Below the pieces are notes generated by a model, which saw nothing but the letters and a program-made list of their open reading frames with translations, was not told where the DNA came from and did not search any database. 64,000 nucleotides of DNA from Bedellia somnulentella. Taxonomy: Eukaryota > Arthropoda > Insecta > Lepidoptera > Bedelliidae. Made by a program: the position numbers and the translations under genes. The stretch spans positions 27,140,875 to 27,204,874 of the forward strand of contig OY755170.1 of assembly GCA_963576735.1 (NCBI GenBank), in the 5' to 3' direction. Of the stretch, positions 43,235 to 54,365 are shown piece after piece. Within the stretch, counting starts at the first letter, position 1. Every line of letters begins with the position of its first letter.

Positions 43235-43826
43235 TGTCGTGGCCATATCGTAAATTTGAACACATCATGAAATGATCGATCATTTCATGAAATAGTCGTA
43301 TTTCATGAAATGATCGAATATTTCATGAAATAGTCGTATTTCATGAAATGTTCAACTGTCTATTGGCCACATCGTGATGTGGTTTGGGCAGATCAATGAT
43401 AAGAAATCGTTTCTCGATATGGCCAACTAAACGCGCGGCCTCTTCATGAAATGGTTAAGATTATTTGGTCATATCGTAAATTAGTTACATTAATTACCGG
43501 TAGAGGCGCTGAAAACGCTTTGTTTTTGAGTGAAGATGGCGGCCGCTGTCAAAAGTATTATTTCTCGCAGTAAAAAAAATAATAATTGGTTATCAAGCGA
43601 GGAAGAAAGTAATTACCAAAGAGTTTTCGACGAAAAGGTTTTCGAATACTTTGCTAATTACGAAAAACCTGAGCAATATGTTAAAAAACGGTAGAGTTTG
43701 GATCAAATTTTATTGGTTACCCTATTTCTACGATCTGGCCAAGCGTGGATGACAAAATCGTGAAACCATTTCATAAAATGATCGATCATTTCACGATGTG
43801 TTCAAATCTACGATATGGCCACGACA
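43235..43826. mobile_element. 592-bp Ginger-like DNA transposon, 4-bp target duplication
   Basis: Ends TGTCGTGGCCATATCGTA on both sides (about 57-bp inverted repeats with few mismatches), flanked by CTTA at 43231-43234 and 43827-43830. Unit 2 keeps the empty site CAATACTTACATCT (about 51032). A TGT...ACA terminus with a 4-bp duplication fits the published description of Ginger1 elements (TGTNR ends), which carry a Gypsy-integrase-like transposase. The left subterminal part repeats CATGAAATGATCGATC / CATGAAATAGTCGTA about five times. One ORF lies inside. The superfamily is inferred from ends only. Confidence 0.6.
43536..43694 (+). CDS. 52-residue ORF inside the Ginger-like element
   Basis: ATG at 43536 in the context GAAGATGG opens MAAAVKSIISRSKKNNNWLS, continues SEEESNYQRVFDEKVFEYFA and ends EKPEQYVKKR before TAG. 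It is followed by more non-coding DNA to the right terminus. The upstream GAGGCGCTGAAAACGC and ATGGCGGCCGC composition is less AT-rich than the flank. It looks like the N-terminal exon of a transposase whose remainder was deleted. No domain is recognised. Confidence 0.4.
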   Translation: MAAAVKSIISRSKKNNNWLSSEEESNYQRVFDEKVFEYFANYEKPEQYVKKR

Positions 43827-44881
43827 CTTACATCTATAAACAACAGCACATTTAAGAAGCAAATATTCAAACTAAAAGTTATCCGTTCTCAGACCCTTTT
43901 TTAAAAACTGGCTAGCTCTGTAGCTCAGGTTCAGAAATACTGCATTGGTTAATATAATTTAAAAATACAAGCTTATTTATGCGGTATGAAATACAGAGTT
44001 GCTATAACAACAAGTATACAAGTATAAGGTTTCTAAAGAACTTACTTAGTAGCATGTTAGAACTAAGATGCTTATAAGATCTGAGGTGGAAGGTAGCAAA
44101 GCAACATAAAGCTGTAGGAAAGGATTTGGAAACTACTTGCCAACAATCGTCAGCGGTTACTTTGAGTTCTGTAGTTTCCTCTTTGACCCGATCGTACGAG
44201 TGCATTGGTCGAAATTCCTGGTATGATTTTCTGAGAACTCCTCAAAGTCCTGAATACATGATAAATTTAGTATGAAGCACGGAGACGTTGAAAACATTTC
44301 GAAGGACTTAAATAAAGTTTACACAAAGGTATTAAACTATACTGTATGTATATATAAATTTAACGTCTTTGTGTTTACACAAGTCTTATGTCAAACGAAA
44401 TAGTGTTTTGGACTTATTTGTGTAAATGAAAAGAGGAACCGTTCGAGGGTTATTAAAAATTACACGAAAATCTGTCGTTTTCCATTCAAACCCATCGGTG
44501 CATTATATTTCAAATAATTGTCACAGGGTTTCTTTGTGTAAGAATAGAATAAGTGTAGAAATAAGAAAGAAAATGTTATTGTACCAAAATCAATTTTAAC
44601 ACGAAACGATAATATCAAAACTTAAGAGGTGGTGGTGAAACCTTAACATGCGGCCAAGTGCGAATCGAGGCTTCCGAACTTATAAACAAATGTTCAAAAA
44701 CAAGATTTCGGTGTAGCAGTCTCTTGAAATACAAATTATTATTATAATTAAATTTAAATAATTATTTTAATATTCCAATAACGTGAGTTAAGTCACTCTT
44801 TGCAGTCGGGTGGGAAGCCTGAGCCTAAAATCAGAAAAGTTTTAAGGAACCGAGCGCTGTTATGACTAATTGTTCACGTGT

Positions 44882-45089
44882 CGTTATCGGAACGGTCTGT
44901 GTCCCGTTCCAGGCACACATGCTGAGACGACACCCTTTTGGCAATGTTAATTAATGTTTTTCCTATATATTATTTTATCTTTGTGTTTTCAATGTGTTTT
45001 CTATTATGTGTCATTCTGTTTATGTTTGTGTGTGTGTGTGTGTGTGTGTTAATTTGCCAAATAAATGTCTTTTACTTTTACTTTACTTT
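44882..45089 (+). mobile_element. 5'-truncated LINE tail with ACGTGT duplication
   Basis: A 208-bp insert ending CAAATAAATGTCTTTTACTT plus TTTACTTTAC, with a (GT)n run at 45027-45049. Flanked by ACGTGT at 44876-44881 and 45090-45095. Unit 2 has the empty site AACGTGTGTCATACG (about 58882). The family is not identified. Confidence 0.7.
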
Positions 45090-45300
45090 ACGTGTGTCAT
45101 ACGGCTAATTTTAAATACAATGGCGAAGAATATTCGCAAGAACAGACTTCACATTTTTAATAACTAATAATGTTGTCTTACATTACTTATGTCTTTTTTT
45201 GCTTCAGTTCTAGATTCAAGCAAGCCCTACTTAGAATAAGTAATAGAAGATACTTCATTTTACTTAAATTTAAACATTTAATAAATATGTCTCTCTTGCC

Positions 45301-45538
45301 GTGTAGTGCCGGCTTAGAATGTCGCTACCCCTTTCTACCCACGGGTGTCGTAAGAGACGACTAAGGGGCTTTTTATTGGACTTTTGGGCGATGCGGTTGG
45401 AGACCCATTACCAAAAACCTTTATTTTACCGCCTTTTCCCCACTTAACTTCCAAAAGTGGCTGAGGAATTTATAATTCTTTGGCTCTGGCTACCCCTTCT
45501 AGGGAATAATAGTCGTGAGTATATGTATGTATGTATGT
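45301..45538 (+). mobile_element. RTE-tailed SINE, complete, unit 1 only
   Basis: Full length with GGTTGGAGACC and a fresh TATGTATGTATG tail. It sits in TATGTCTCT, which reads through in unit 2 (about 59092-59104). The tail and target overlap, so the exact duplication is ambiguous. Confidence 0.8.
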
Positions 45539-46223
45539 CTCTATAGAAAAAAATATATTGAAATATTTTTTTCTTTCAACTTCCACGTTCCGTTTTGCAA
45601 CAGGAATAAAATGCTAGTTTTATTTTATGATGCCGGCAAGAAGTGTACAGTTAGAAAGACAGGCTATTTGAATAGTTAAAAGTCTTGTATTCTTTTGTAC
45701 CCGTACATACTTTAAAGTAATTGCTCACGTTTATTATGCATTAATATCAAAAACTATAATTCACTTATGACTTTAAATTAAGAACGATTAAATATACCGT
45801 GTAACATTTAAATTGCTTTAAAAAAGCTACAATTAACACAAAGAAGTTCAAAACATAATTATGTATCAGTTACAAATATCAAATGTCAAGCAAGGATGAA
45901 TATTAATCAAAACCTCGATTTGACCTGACCATCAAATTTGAATATGTAAAAAATTAAAAGCCCAATGCCCTAAGTCGCTTGCGCCACCAATGCAACGGGA
46001 CCAAATGGGTGGCTGTTATTCTCATCAAACACTACAAAGCTAAAAGTAAATCAAAATAAACGAATACGAATAAATTTATAATATATATATCAATATTTCT
46101 GTTAATCAATCAGTATATTTTTCTCATGATCAATTATCGAACTCTCTTGTCATCTTTAACTGTTATGGAAAAAATACTGTTTATGAAATGGATTAGTGCT
46201 TTTTTAAGTCCGCACCTCACCAC

Positions 46224-47129
46224 CAGTGATGTACAAAATACCCTGTACAAAGTATTTGGAATAAAAAATACAAAATACTTTTAAATTAAGTATTTCAGAT
46301 ACGAGATACAAAATACTTTCGAGAAAGGTATTTGAAATACGAGATACAAAATAGGTATTTTATAAAAACTTTATAAAAAATACAAATACTTTTGTAAGAA
46401 AACAACAGTTGAATTTGAGTTTTTTTTTATTATAGCTCTCATTATAGAATATTATTAGAACACAAGAATAATTAATTTAATTTTAAGTTAGACTTAAGTA
46501 AAACCAGCTCTTCAAACATCTTGTCAGTCATTTTCCTTCGATGTGGCCTCATGATCATACCCCCAAAAGAAAAGAGTCGCTCCACAGGGGCAGAGCTCGG
46601 CAAACAGGTGTTGCATTTTAAGAATATATTTTTTATTGTAGGGCAAGTATTTAAACTCTTTAGGCTTATATCTTTATTGTATTGCAGTGTTTCTAAGTCA
46701 GCAGCGCTGGCAGTAGCCCCGTGTTTTCACCACTTGCAATAGAGGAATCAGAATCCTCTAAAAACATATAATAAGATTCATCCTTTGACTTTTTTTTATA
46801 TCACCTACTACTACATTGCCCAAAGCCTCCGAATTTTGTTTTTCAGATCGATTTATTTTTCGTGTTTCAGTCAAGACAAGTTCTTTTACATAAGATATTT
46901 TATAAAGATAAGTTATTTTATAAATGACACCAAATAATATTATTTTTATTAGAAAAAGTATTTTATCAGAAAAAGTATTTATAAAATACTAAGATACTAA
47001 ACAACAGTATTTAAATATAAGATACAAAATCCTTTATAAAAAAGTATTTTAGATACAAGATGAAAATACGTATTTTGTATCTTGTATCTGTATTTCAAAT
47101 ACTTGTATCTTAGATAAGTCACATCACTG
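46224..47129 (-). mobile_element. 906-bp hAT transposon, internally deleted, 8-bp target duplication
   Basis: Termini CAGTGATGT at both ends, flanked by CTCACCAC at 46216-46223 and 47130-47137. Units 2 and 4 keep the empty site (CGCACCTCACCACATAGC near 59770; near 63880). Subterminal regions are full of TACAAAATACTT / GTATTTGAAATAC repeats. It holds only the C-terminal part of a transposase. The right third of the same insertion is present at 60606-60925 in unit 3, still followed by CTCACCAC. Confidence 0.85.
46472..46800 (-). pseudogene. hAT transposase C-terminal dimerisation region
   Basis: Minus strand: ADLETLQYNKDISLKSLNTC, then CLPSSAPVERLFSFGGMIMR, PHRRKMTDKMFEELVLLKSN and a stop. SSAPVERLFSFGG and the FEELVLLKSN end are the hallmark of the hAT dimerisation domain. 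A stop at about 46727, with coding-like sequence continuing upstream in another frame (DESYYMFLEDSDSSIASG), marks a frameshift. The catalytic core is absent. Confidence 0.75.
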
Positions 47130-47851
47130 CTCACCACACAGCATCTAAGTATTTTAATAAATATTTTAATAATGTCTTTAGATAATCGCCATAACTAATT
47201 AAACAATCCTCAAACAGAACAAAACAGAAATGCAGAACATCCAGCTAGAAGTCTAATTAGTGCTCAGGAATAACGATTACAAATTATCTCATATGAGTTG
47301 TCTAACTAGCTACCCCCGAACTACATACACTTTCCATATAGACAGACCGTTGCATAAAAGCATAAGCGGATCACTCGCATTGTTAAAGTTCAAAGTAGGT
47401 ACGTCCTGAAGCAATATGAAATATTGTACAACAAAGGAAATATCTCAAGATACTTGTTAATCGAAAATGTTCAAAGTAAAAAAATATATTATATCTAGCA
47501 AACCTACGCAACTACGTCTGCGAGACAAAAGACTTAATTTTACTTTTTAACATACGAAACTTATCTACTTACTTTATCATATGAAATCGATGAAATGAAA
47601 TCAAACGAAAACTATGCAAAAACATTTAAAAAATTTCTTTCTTTCTTTCTTTTTTTCTAAATTATCACAAAGAAATTTTGGTTTAATGCTTAAAATAGAA
47701 TACTATCACACATAAAACTTGGCCCACCAAACACAGTTATCTCCATATCTCTTCTTTATTCTATCTGTATTTAAAAAACGGTCGCATTACTCTTCAAATT
47801 TAAATAATTTACTTCAGTATTGTATCATCCATCAAACAAACTTTATTGTAC

Positions 47852-48096
47852 ATACATACATACATATACTCACGGCTATAATTCCCTAGAAGGGGTAGCC
47901 AGAGCCAAGGAATTATAAATTCCTCAGCCACTTTTGGAAGTTGAGTGGGGAAAAGACGGTAAAATAAAGGTTTTTGGTGATGGGTCTCCAACCGCATCGC
48001 CCAGAAATCCAATAAAAAGCCCCGATACCCTTAGTCGCCTCTTACGACACCCGTGGGTAGAAAGGGGTAGCGACATTCTAAGCCGGCACTACACTA
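47852..48096 (-). mobile_element. RTE-tailed SINE, complete, 10-bp target duplication
   Basis: Flanked by TTTATTGTAC at 47842-47851 and 48097-48106. The empty site is seen at 60481 and 61707. Full head, B box (complement of GGTTGGAGACC) and TATG tail. Confidence 0.9.
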
Positions 48097-48948
48097 TTTA
48101 TTGTACTTTAATGAAAACAAAAGTTCAATTATTTCCGATGTAATTAGTGATGCTGAGAAGGTCGAGCTAGCAAATGAACAAAATGAATTTGACATTACAA
48201 TCAGTTATAACTGTCGCTTCACAGAAAACAGTTATTTAAGAATGTATTTAATATGGTGTAGTGTAATTTTGTTGCGTTTGTCGTATGACCACAATTCAAT
48301 ATCTCAGAAAATCTTTTACTTATCAAGGCATCAGCATACTATGGTTGAGTCACTAAAATGCAAAGTCCGCCATATTGTGTTGCCGCCATTTTGGATTCTA
48401 CTCAAATATGCCGTGGCCACATCGTGGTTTTGCGCATTACATGAAATTGTCGCATTTCCTACCACAATAATAAATTAAATTATAGTCATAATTTTATTCT
48501 GTTTTAGAAAACACACTTCTTGTTTAAAGACTCTGTATTTATTTTATGTTGAACAGTACATAAAGTTCAGAGTATTACTGCCATGCCGAGTCATACTTAG
48601 GCACGAAGTTCTTTGCCATTGGTCTAGCTTATGTGCTATGAGGCGAATAAAATATCCTGAAGTTTTCCTTATTGATATAAAATGAAATATATTTAAATTT
48701 AAAATACCTAAGAGTTCACTAAGTTTGTAACTACATTTTACAATCATTTCTCATAAACTTCTGATCAAGTTTTCCGTCTCACTGAATCAAACTAATAATA
48801 TTCATGAGTCTTTCCCGGTATATGTTATTTTCACTTCACCTGTTGTGGATGCTTCCCTCGCCCATCGCGTCTTACACGACAACTTTTCACTGAATAGCCT
48901 AGAGATTCTTCAGTTCACTACTGAAAAATATTTATTTTCTAACATAAA

Positions 48949-49193
48949 TATACATACATACATATACTCACGGCTATAATCCCCTAAAGGGGGCAGCCAG
49001 AGCTAAGGAATTAGAAATTCCTCAGCCACTTTTGGAAAGTTGAGTGGGGGAAAAATGGTATAATAAAGGTTGTTGGTGATGGGTCTCCAACCGCCCAATG
49101 TTCCCTCAAAAGCCCCAATACCATTAGTCGCCTCTTACGTACACCCACCGGTAGAAATGGGGTAGTGCTAATCTAAGCCGGCGCTACACAGCA
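48949..49193 (-). mobile_element. RTE-tailed SINE, 11-bp target duplication
   Basis: Flanked by TCTAACATAAA at 48938-48948 and 49194-49204; unit 1 lacks it (about 41236). A ~9-bp loss removes part of GGGCGATGCGG next to the B box. Confidence 0.88.
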
Positions 49194-49495
49194 TCTAACA
49201 TAAAATTCTTACATAAAATGATATTGCAGAACACCCTACTAATTTGCGACTAGAAATGTAATACTTGTAGCTTAGAATAGCACTATCCCATTTCTTTCCG
49301 CGGGTAGCTGACGAGGCTGTAGTAAAGAGTTTCTTGTCTTCTTCTTTTTACAAAACTTAGAAAGCGACGTAATTTCAATTTAATTTTAGTTAAATTGATT
49401 TTTATTTTAACACTTCATAAAACTATTTGTTTTCAATTTTGGGCACTAAGGGTAGGGGTCGTTTTAAGCAGGCTTTGGGCTTTGTGGCTTGAGAC

Positions 49496-49858
49496 ATAAA
49501 CATAAACGTTCACGCCGTTTATCCCCGAAGGGGTTGGCAGAGGTACCAATACTTCTGAACTCACAGGGCAGCGCCATTTAGTGTCCAGAGAAGGTACCCA
49601 CGTTTTGCTTAGACAGTGTACTCACGTGATAGGGGGCAGGCCTATCGCTGTTTTGTACGAATACACTGTCACATGACTAGGTACAAATCAGCCATGTGGG
49701 TTTCCTCACGATGTTTTCCCTCACCGTTAACAACCATGATAAGTTAATCACACTTATGACTTTATAAAAGACAAATTGGTGTAGGCCCGACCCAGGATTG
49801 GAACTCACGCCCTTCAGTTTTCGGGCGGGTGTTCTACCCACTGGACTATCATGTCGCG
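49496..49858 (-). mobile_element. tRNA-derived SINE, complete, unit 2 only
   Basis: Near-identical to the copies at 24408 and 62084. The short flanking match is GAGAC at 49491-49495 and 49859-49863. Unit 1 reads CTGGAGACCCATCACC without it (about 41565). Confidence 0.8.
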
Positions 49859-50410
49859 GAGACCCATCACAAAAGATAATTCATTTTAACTATATTCTGC
49901 TAAATCTACTTTTAAAAGAGCCTATTGTGACCCCATATTACAGGCGCAAATATAGAAATGTTTCAAAAAGTTAGTATTAATTGATTTTGTCTATTTTTAT
50001 TAACAGAGGACACATTTCGATCAAACAGTGATAAAGCTATAAAGGGCAAAGGTCGAACAAAGTGGCGATCGATAGTCTCCGTTTACCCCGACAGATAGAA
50101 ATAGCGTTAGTGTATTTATTTACATATATTCACTTCTGTTATCGCTACAGGGTAGACAGGTACGTTCTAGTTGAGCATTCCGTGAGTACAAGCAATTTGA
50201 ACAACTCTGATCTTTTATTTAAATGCTTACATATTTTTACTAAGCCTGAGATGTAGTGTCAGCTTAGAATACCCTTTATGTTCCCGCGGGTGTTTGAACA
50301 TGTGACTTAAGGATTCTAAATTAATTAATGGACGATCGACAGCTAGTAGCCATTATCGAACATCATTAATTAGACTATCTCTGATATTTCTTATTTTCTA
50401 TCTCTTAGCT

Positions 50411-50540
50411 GTGTAGTGCCGGCTTAGAATGTCACTACCCCATTCTACCTACGGGTGTCGTAAGAGGCGGCTAATGGAATGGGGCTTTTTAAAGTGGTTT
50501 TGGGCGATGCGGTTAGAGACCCGTATATGTATGTATTTCT
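50411..50540 (+). mobile_element. RTE-tailed SINE, orthologue of 42489, with deletion
   Basis: Starts like the unit 1 copy but jumps from GGTTAGAGACCC directly to TATATGTATGTATTTC, losing the 3' half and part of the flank. Confidence 0.75.
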
Positions 50541-52727
50541 TATCCCCTCAACTCCGAAGAATGGCCAACAAATTGCAAATTTATAACCGTGAGTCTAGAT
50601 AGTTACTCAAGTAGAGAAAATCTCTGAATTGGAGTCCGTGAATAATTCCAGATCGCTGACACTTCGTTATAATATAACGAAGAGCTCAAGTCAAATCAGT
50701 TTAATAGAAATTCTAGAAAATATTTACGATCATAAAAATGTGCATAGTTAGTTTTATTCAGTGACGCGTAAATTTGATTAAGAAGCAAATCTAAGTTGCC
50801 CTGCGATCTGAATATAAAAATTCTTCTTAGAGTATAGTTCACTGCACAATTTTCTCATAACTATCTGTTATAGAAGATAAACTTTAGAAACAGAACTTAC
50901 AACTCCAGATATAATGATATCGGATAAAATATGAAAAGTATTTATTCCTTGAAACGAATAATGATAATTAAAACTTTAGTAAAACTGAACGGTCAATACA
51001 TTTTGTTACTGGGCATGTATGTATCTTCAATACTTACATCTATAAATAACAGCACATTTAAGAAGCAAATATTTAAACTAAAAGTTATCCGTTCTCAGAC
51101 CCTTTTTTAAAAACTGGCTAGCTCTGTAGCTCAGCTTCAGAAATACTGCATTGGTTAATATAATTTAAAAATACAAGCTTATTTATGCGGTATGAAATAC
51201 AGAGTTGCTATAACAACAAGTATACAAGTATAATGTTTCTAAAGAACTTACTTAGTAGCATGTTAGAACTAAGATGCTTATAAGATCTGAGGTGGAAGGT
51301 AGCAAAGCAACATAAAGCTGTAAAGGGCTTTGGAAACTACTTTCCAACAATCGTCAGCGGTTACTTTGAGTTCTGTAGTTTCCTCTTTGACCCGATCGTA
51401 CGAGTGCATTGGTCGAAGTTCCAGGTATGATTTTCTGAGAACTCCTCAAAGTCCTGAATACATGATAAATTCAGTATGAAGCACGGAGACGTTGAAAACA
51501 TTTCGAAGGACTTAAATAAAGTTTACACAAAGGTATTAAACTATACTGTATGTATATAAAAAAAGAAAAACAAAAACTTCAAATTAAAAACTAAACAGAA
51601 AAATTAAATATTATTATTTTTTATTGAAAAAAGAACCGCCTTCAAAAATCCAACTGAAAAGTATAAAATAATTTTTATTTATTTTATTATGTACAACTCT
51701 ATTCAACTTCTTCTTTTTGAAGTCGGTGCCAAACCAATTTTCATGACAAAGAAGAACGAATATTAGTGGCCCGCCCAAGTTGAGTGAGTTCTCCACCCCA
51801 TCAGCGTATGTCATCCTTATAAACCTTCCTTTTTAATCAATTAATAAAAAAAATCGCATTAAAATTCATTTCGTAGTTTTACAGATTAAAGTATACATAA
51901 GGATGTCCGTATATCCCAGACAGGGAGAGAGAAAGCGACTTTGTTTTATACTAAGTAGTGATTTAGATTCTCGATCGTCTTTTTACAAAGTGTTAGAAGT
52001 ATTGGTTGTGCCAACTCGGTGCATGCATGTCTCTGTCGAATTGTTAATTCCGTTAGTTTGAAATCTGATAATCTTACATAACCTAACCTAACGTTAGTTT
52101 ACTATCTCGCTATCTATCTAAAATTATAATTTACTAGTATTTACAGTTTTACGGTGACATGTATATTATGATAAATTTCTCTGCGGAGTGCGACGCATGC
52201 ACACCAGGCTAAGCACCGCTCACTGTCCCCCAATTCCATCATTAATAAAGCGACGTCGTTGCAAGCGGATGAAATTTCTTGATTTTTGAGCGCGATTGTG
52301 TTACTGTTGTTGAGGCACTATCGATTGATTTATTATTCGTATGGTTTTCTGTATGTAGCATGTTTCATTTTGTATTTGTTTGTTTGGCACCGACTTCAAA
52401 AAGAAGAAGTTGAATAGAGGTGTACATAATAAAATAAATAAAAATTATTTTATACTTTTCAGTTGGATTTTTGAAGGCGGTTCTTTTTTCAATAAAAAAT
52501 AATAATATTTAATTTTTCTGTTTAGTTTTTAATTTGAAGTTTTTGTTTTTCTTTTTTATTTTATACTTTTTAGTGATAAGTTCTTAAATCACTCTGAGTT
52601 TTTTTAGTGAATTAGTGATAGTTTTTGAGAGATAAGTTTTACTGTCCGTTTATTTTATAGTTTTTTTAACAGGTAGTTATAATATTTGTTATTATGACTT
52701 TAGCTTACTTGTTACTATTTTGTTTAC

Positions 52728-53045
52728 CTGCGGGCCTAGATAGAAAAGCAAAGGATGCTTTAAGGAAAAGTCGCGTAAGGGAGAACGAAACACCCATCGA
52801 AAAAAAACAAAGACTTCAGCAGGGCAAGCACGAGCCGTATTTAAACTAGTTATCGCGGGGGATAAAGCAGCCATCTTTTACGCACTTACTTAGTATCGTA
52901 TACTGCCATCTCATTCTAACCGTTATCGTGTCGATAACTCGTGCTTGCCCTTCAGAATGAGAGAGATCGTCAGCGTGCTGCTCTTGCTGCCGAAACAGAT
53001 GAGCAAAGAGAAGTTCACCTATCACAAATGCGAAGAAACACTCTT
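52728..53045 (+). pseudogene. Relic coding sequence (E-T-x-E-Q-R repeat protein) split by a MITE
   Basis: Reads DRKAKDALRKSRVRENETPI, EKKQRLQ, and after removal of 52822-52950 plus one duplication continues NERDRQRAALAAETDEQREV, HLSQMRRNT. Arg/Glu/Gln-rich repeats with ET-EQR are typical of N-terminal regions of some large insect TE proteins such as Helitron-type ORFs. That match is from memory. Only ~60 codons survive. Confidence 0.4.
52822..52950. mobile_element. 129-bp MITE with 13-bp inverted repeats
   Basis: GGGCAAGCACGAG at 52822-52834 and its complement at 52938-52950, bordered by TTCAG on both sides (52816-52820 and 52951-52955). Removing it restores an open frame across the site. 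Confidence 0.6.
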
Positions 53046-53389
53046 ATATATATGTAGCGTTGAGTCGAGTAAAATCCCTTGATGAGATGGCTTTAAGTGA
53101 TATAGATTCAAAGAAATTACTTAAATGGTTAAGACCATTCCGAAAGCGCGAAATTCCCCATGACGAAAGCGCCTTGATTGAAATGACCAGGATGAAAAAC
53201 ATGATGTTGCAATATATATTTTTTTCTTTAATATAATTAAGAGTAATTTATTCATGTTTTTATATTCTTTTTTGTTCAATAATTTAGTAACTCTGTGTAT
53301 TACTAATAAAAAAACTTTATTAACATATATTGATAAATTTCTGTCTAGTATTGATAACTTTACATACATACTTATATTTCAAACTAAGA

Positions 53390-53855
53390 AACCTCCTTTT
53401 TTTCGAGTCGGTTAAATAACTTTTAACCCATCTTCTAAATGTAACGAATACTTTTCTGAAAACCGCATCCAAATAGCTTTAGCCAAACGTGAGATAATCG
53501 CGGACCAACACACATACATACAGGTCAAACACAGAACCTCCTTTCTTTTTTGGTCGGTCAAGGCACTAAAACCTTCTCCTAAATGTAACGAATACTTTTC
53601 TGAAAACCGCATCCAAATAGCTTAAGCCAAACGTGAGATAATCGCGGACCAACAGACATACATACAGGTCAAACACAGAACCTCCTTTCTTTTTTTGGTC
53701 GGTTAAGGCACTAAAACCTTCTCCTAAATGTAACGAATACTGTCCTGAAAACCGCATCCAAATAGCTTAAGCCAAACTCGAGATAATCGCGGACAATTAT
53801 ACATACATACATACAAACAATCGAACTGAGAACCTCCTTTTTTGAAGTCGGTTAA
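53390..53855. repeat. 144-bp tandem repeat, about 3.2 copies
   Basis: CTAAATGTAACGAATAC recurs at about 53435, 53579 and 53724 (spacing 144 and 145), with GAGATAATCGCGGACCAACA and CAGAACCTCCTTTCTTTTTT in each unit. Peptide frames across it are themselves tandem and not genes. Confidence 0.8.
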
Positions 53856-54365
53856 TAAAAAAAATTAACGTCTTTGTGTTTACACTTGTTTTATGTCAAA
53901 CGAAATAGTGTTTTGGACTTATTTGTATAAATGAAAAAGAGGAACCGTTGGAGGGTTATTAAAAATTACACGAAAATCTGTCGTTTTCTATTCGAACCCA
54001 TCGGTGCATTATATTTCGAATAATTGTCACAGGGTTTCTTTGAGTAAGAATTTTCCTGTTGGAGTTGATAGGTACGAGTGCAATTCAGTGAATACGCGAT
54101 GCGTTCAGGTTCGTATGAAGGAACGATTAGACGGGTGCATTTCAGGGGACATTAATTATATTTTCCACAGCTGGAAGGACAATATTATTGTACCAAAATC
54201 AATTTTAAAACAGAACGATAATATTAAATTTTAAGAGGTGGTGGTGAAACCTTAACATGCGGCGAAGTGCGAATCGAGGCTTCCGAACTTATAAACAAAT
54301 GTTTAACAACAAGATTTCGGTGTAGTGGTCTCTTGAAATACAAATTATTATAATAATAATAATAA

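Larger units (their letters stand above)
39537..47223 (+). repeat. Macro-repeat unit 1 (7.7 kb with insertions)
   Basis: Starts AGAACAGAAATGCAG and reaches the next such start at 47224. Its backbone recurs in the same order in unit 2: 39537-40865, 40866-41235, 41236-41640, 42010-42488, 42489-43234, 43827-44881, 45090-46223 and 47130-47223. Copy-specific insertions are RTE (41645), Ginger-like (43235), LINE tail (44882), SINE (45301) and hAT (46224). The backbone carries no long ORF. Confidence 0.85.
51557..53862. mobile_element. 2.3-kb composite repeat inserted in unit 2
   Basis: Unit 1 reads ACTGTATGTATATATAAATT without it (about 44342). The left part (51557-52560) has ~178-bp inverted repeats (51557-51734 against 52382-52560; GAAGTCGGTGCCAAAC). 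Then follow a decayed coding stretch with a nested MITE (52728-53045), and a 144-bp tandem repeat (53390-53855). The ends carry AACCGACTTC / GAAGTCGGTT motifs of a common lepidopteran repeat type. Confidence 0.6.

Noticed and set aside
53412..53757. Repetitive protein with MRFSEKYSLHLGEGF units
   Set aside because: Frames arise from the 144-bp DNA tandem repeat and overlap each other in different frames. No start context or conservation.
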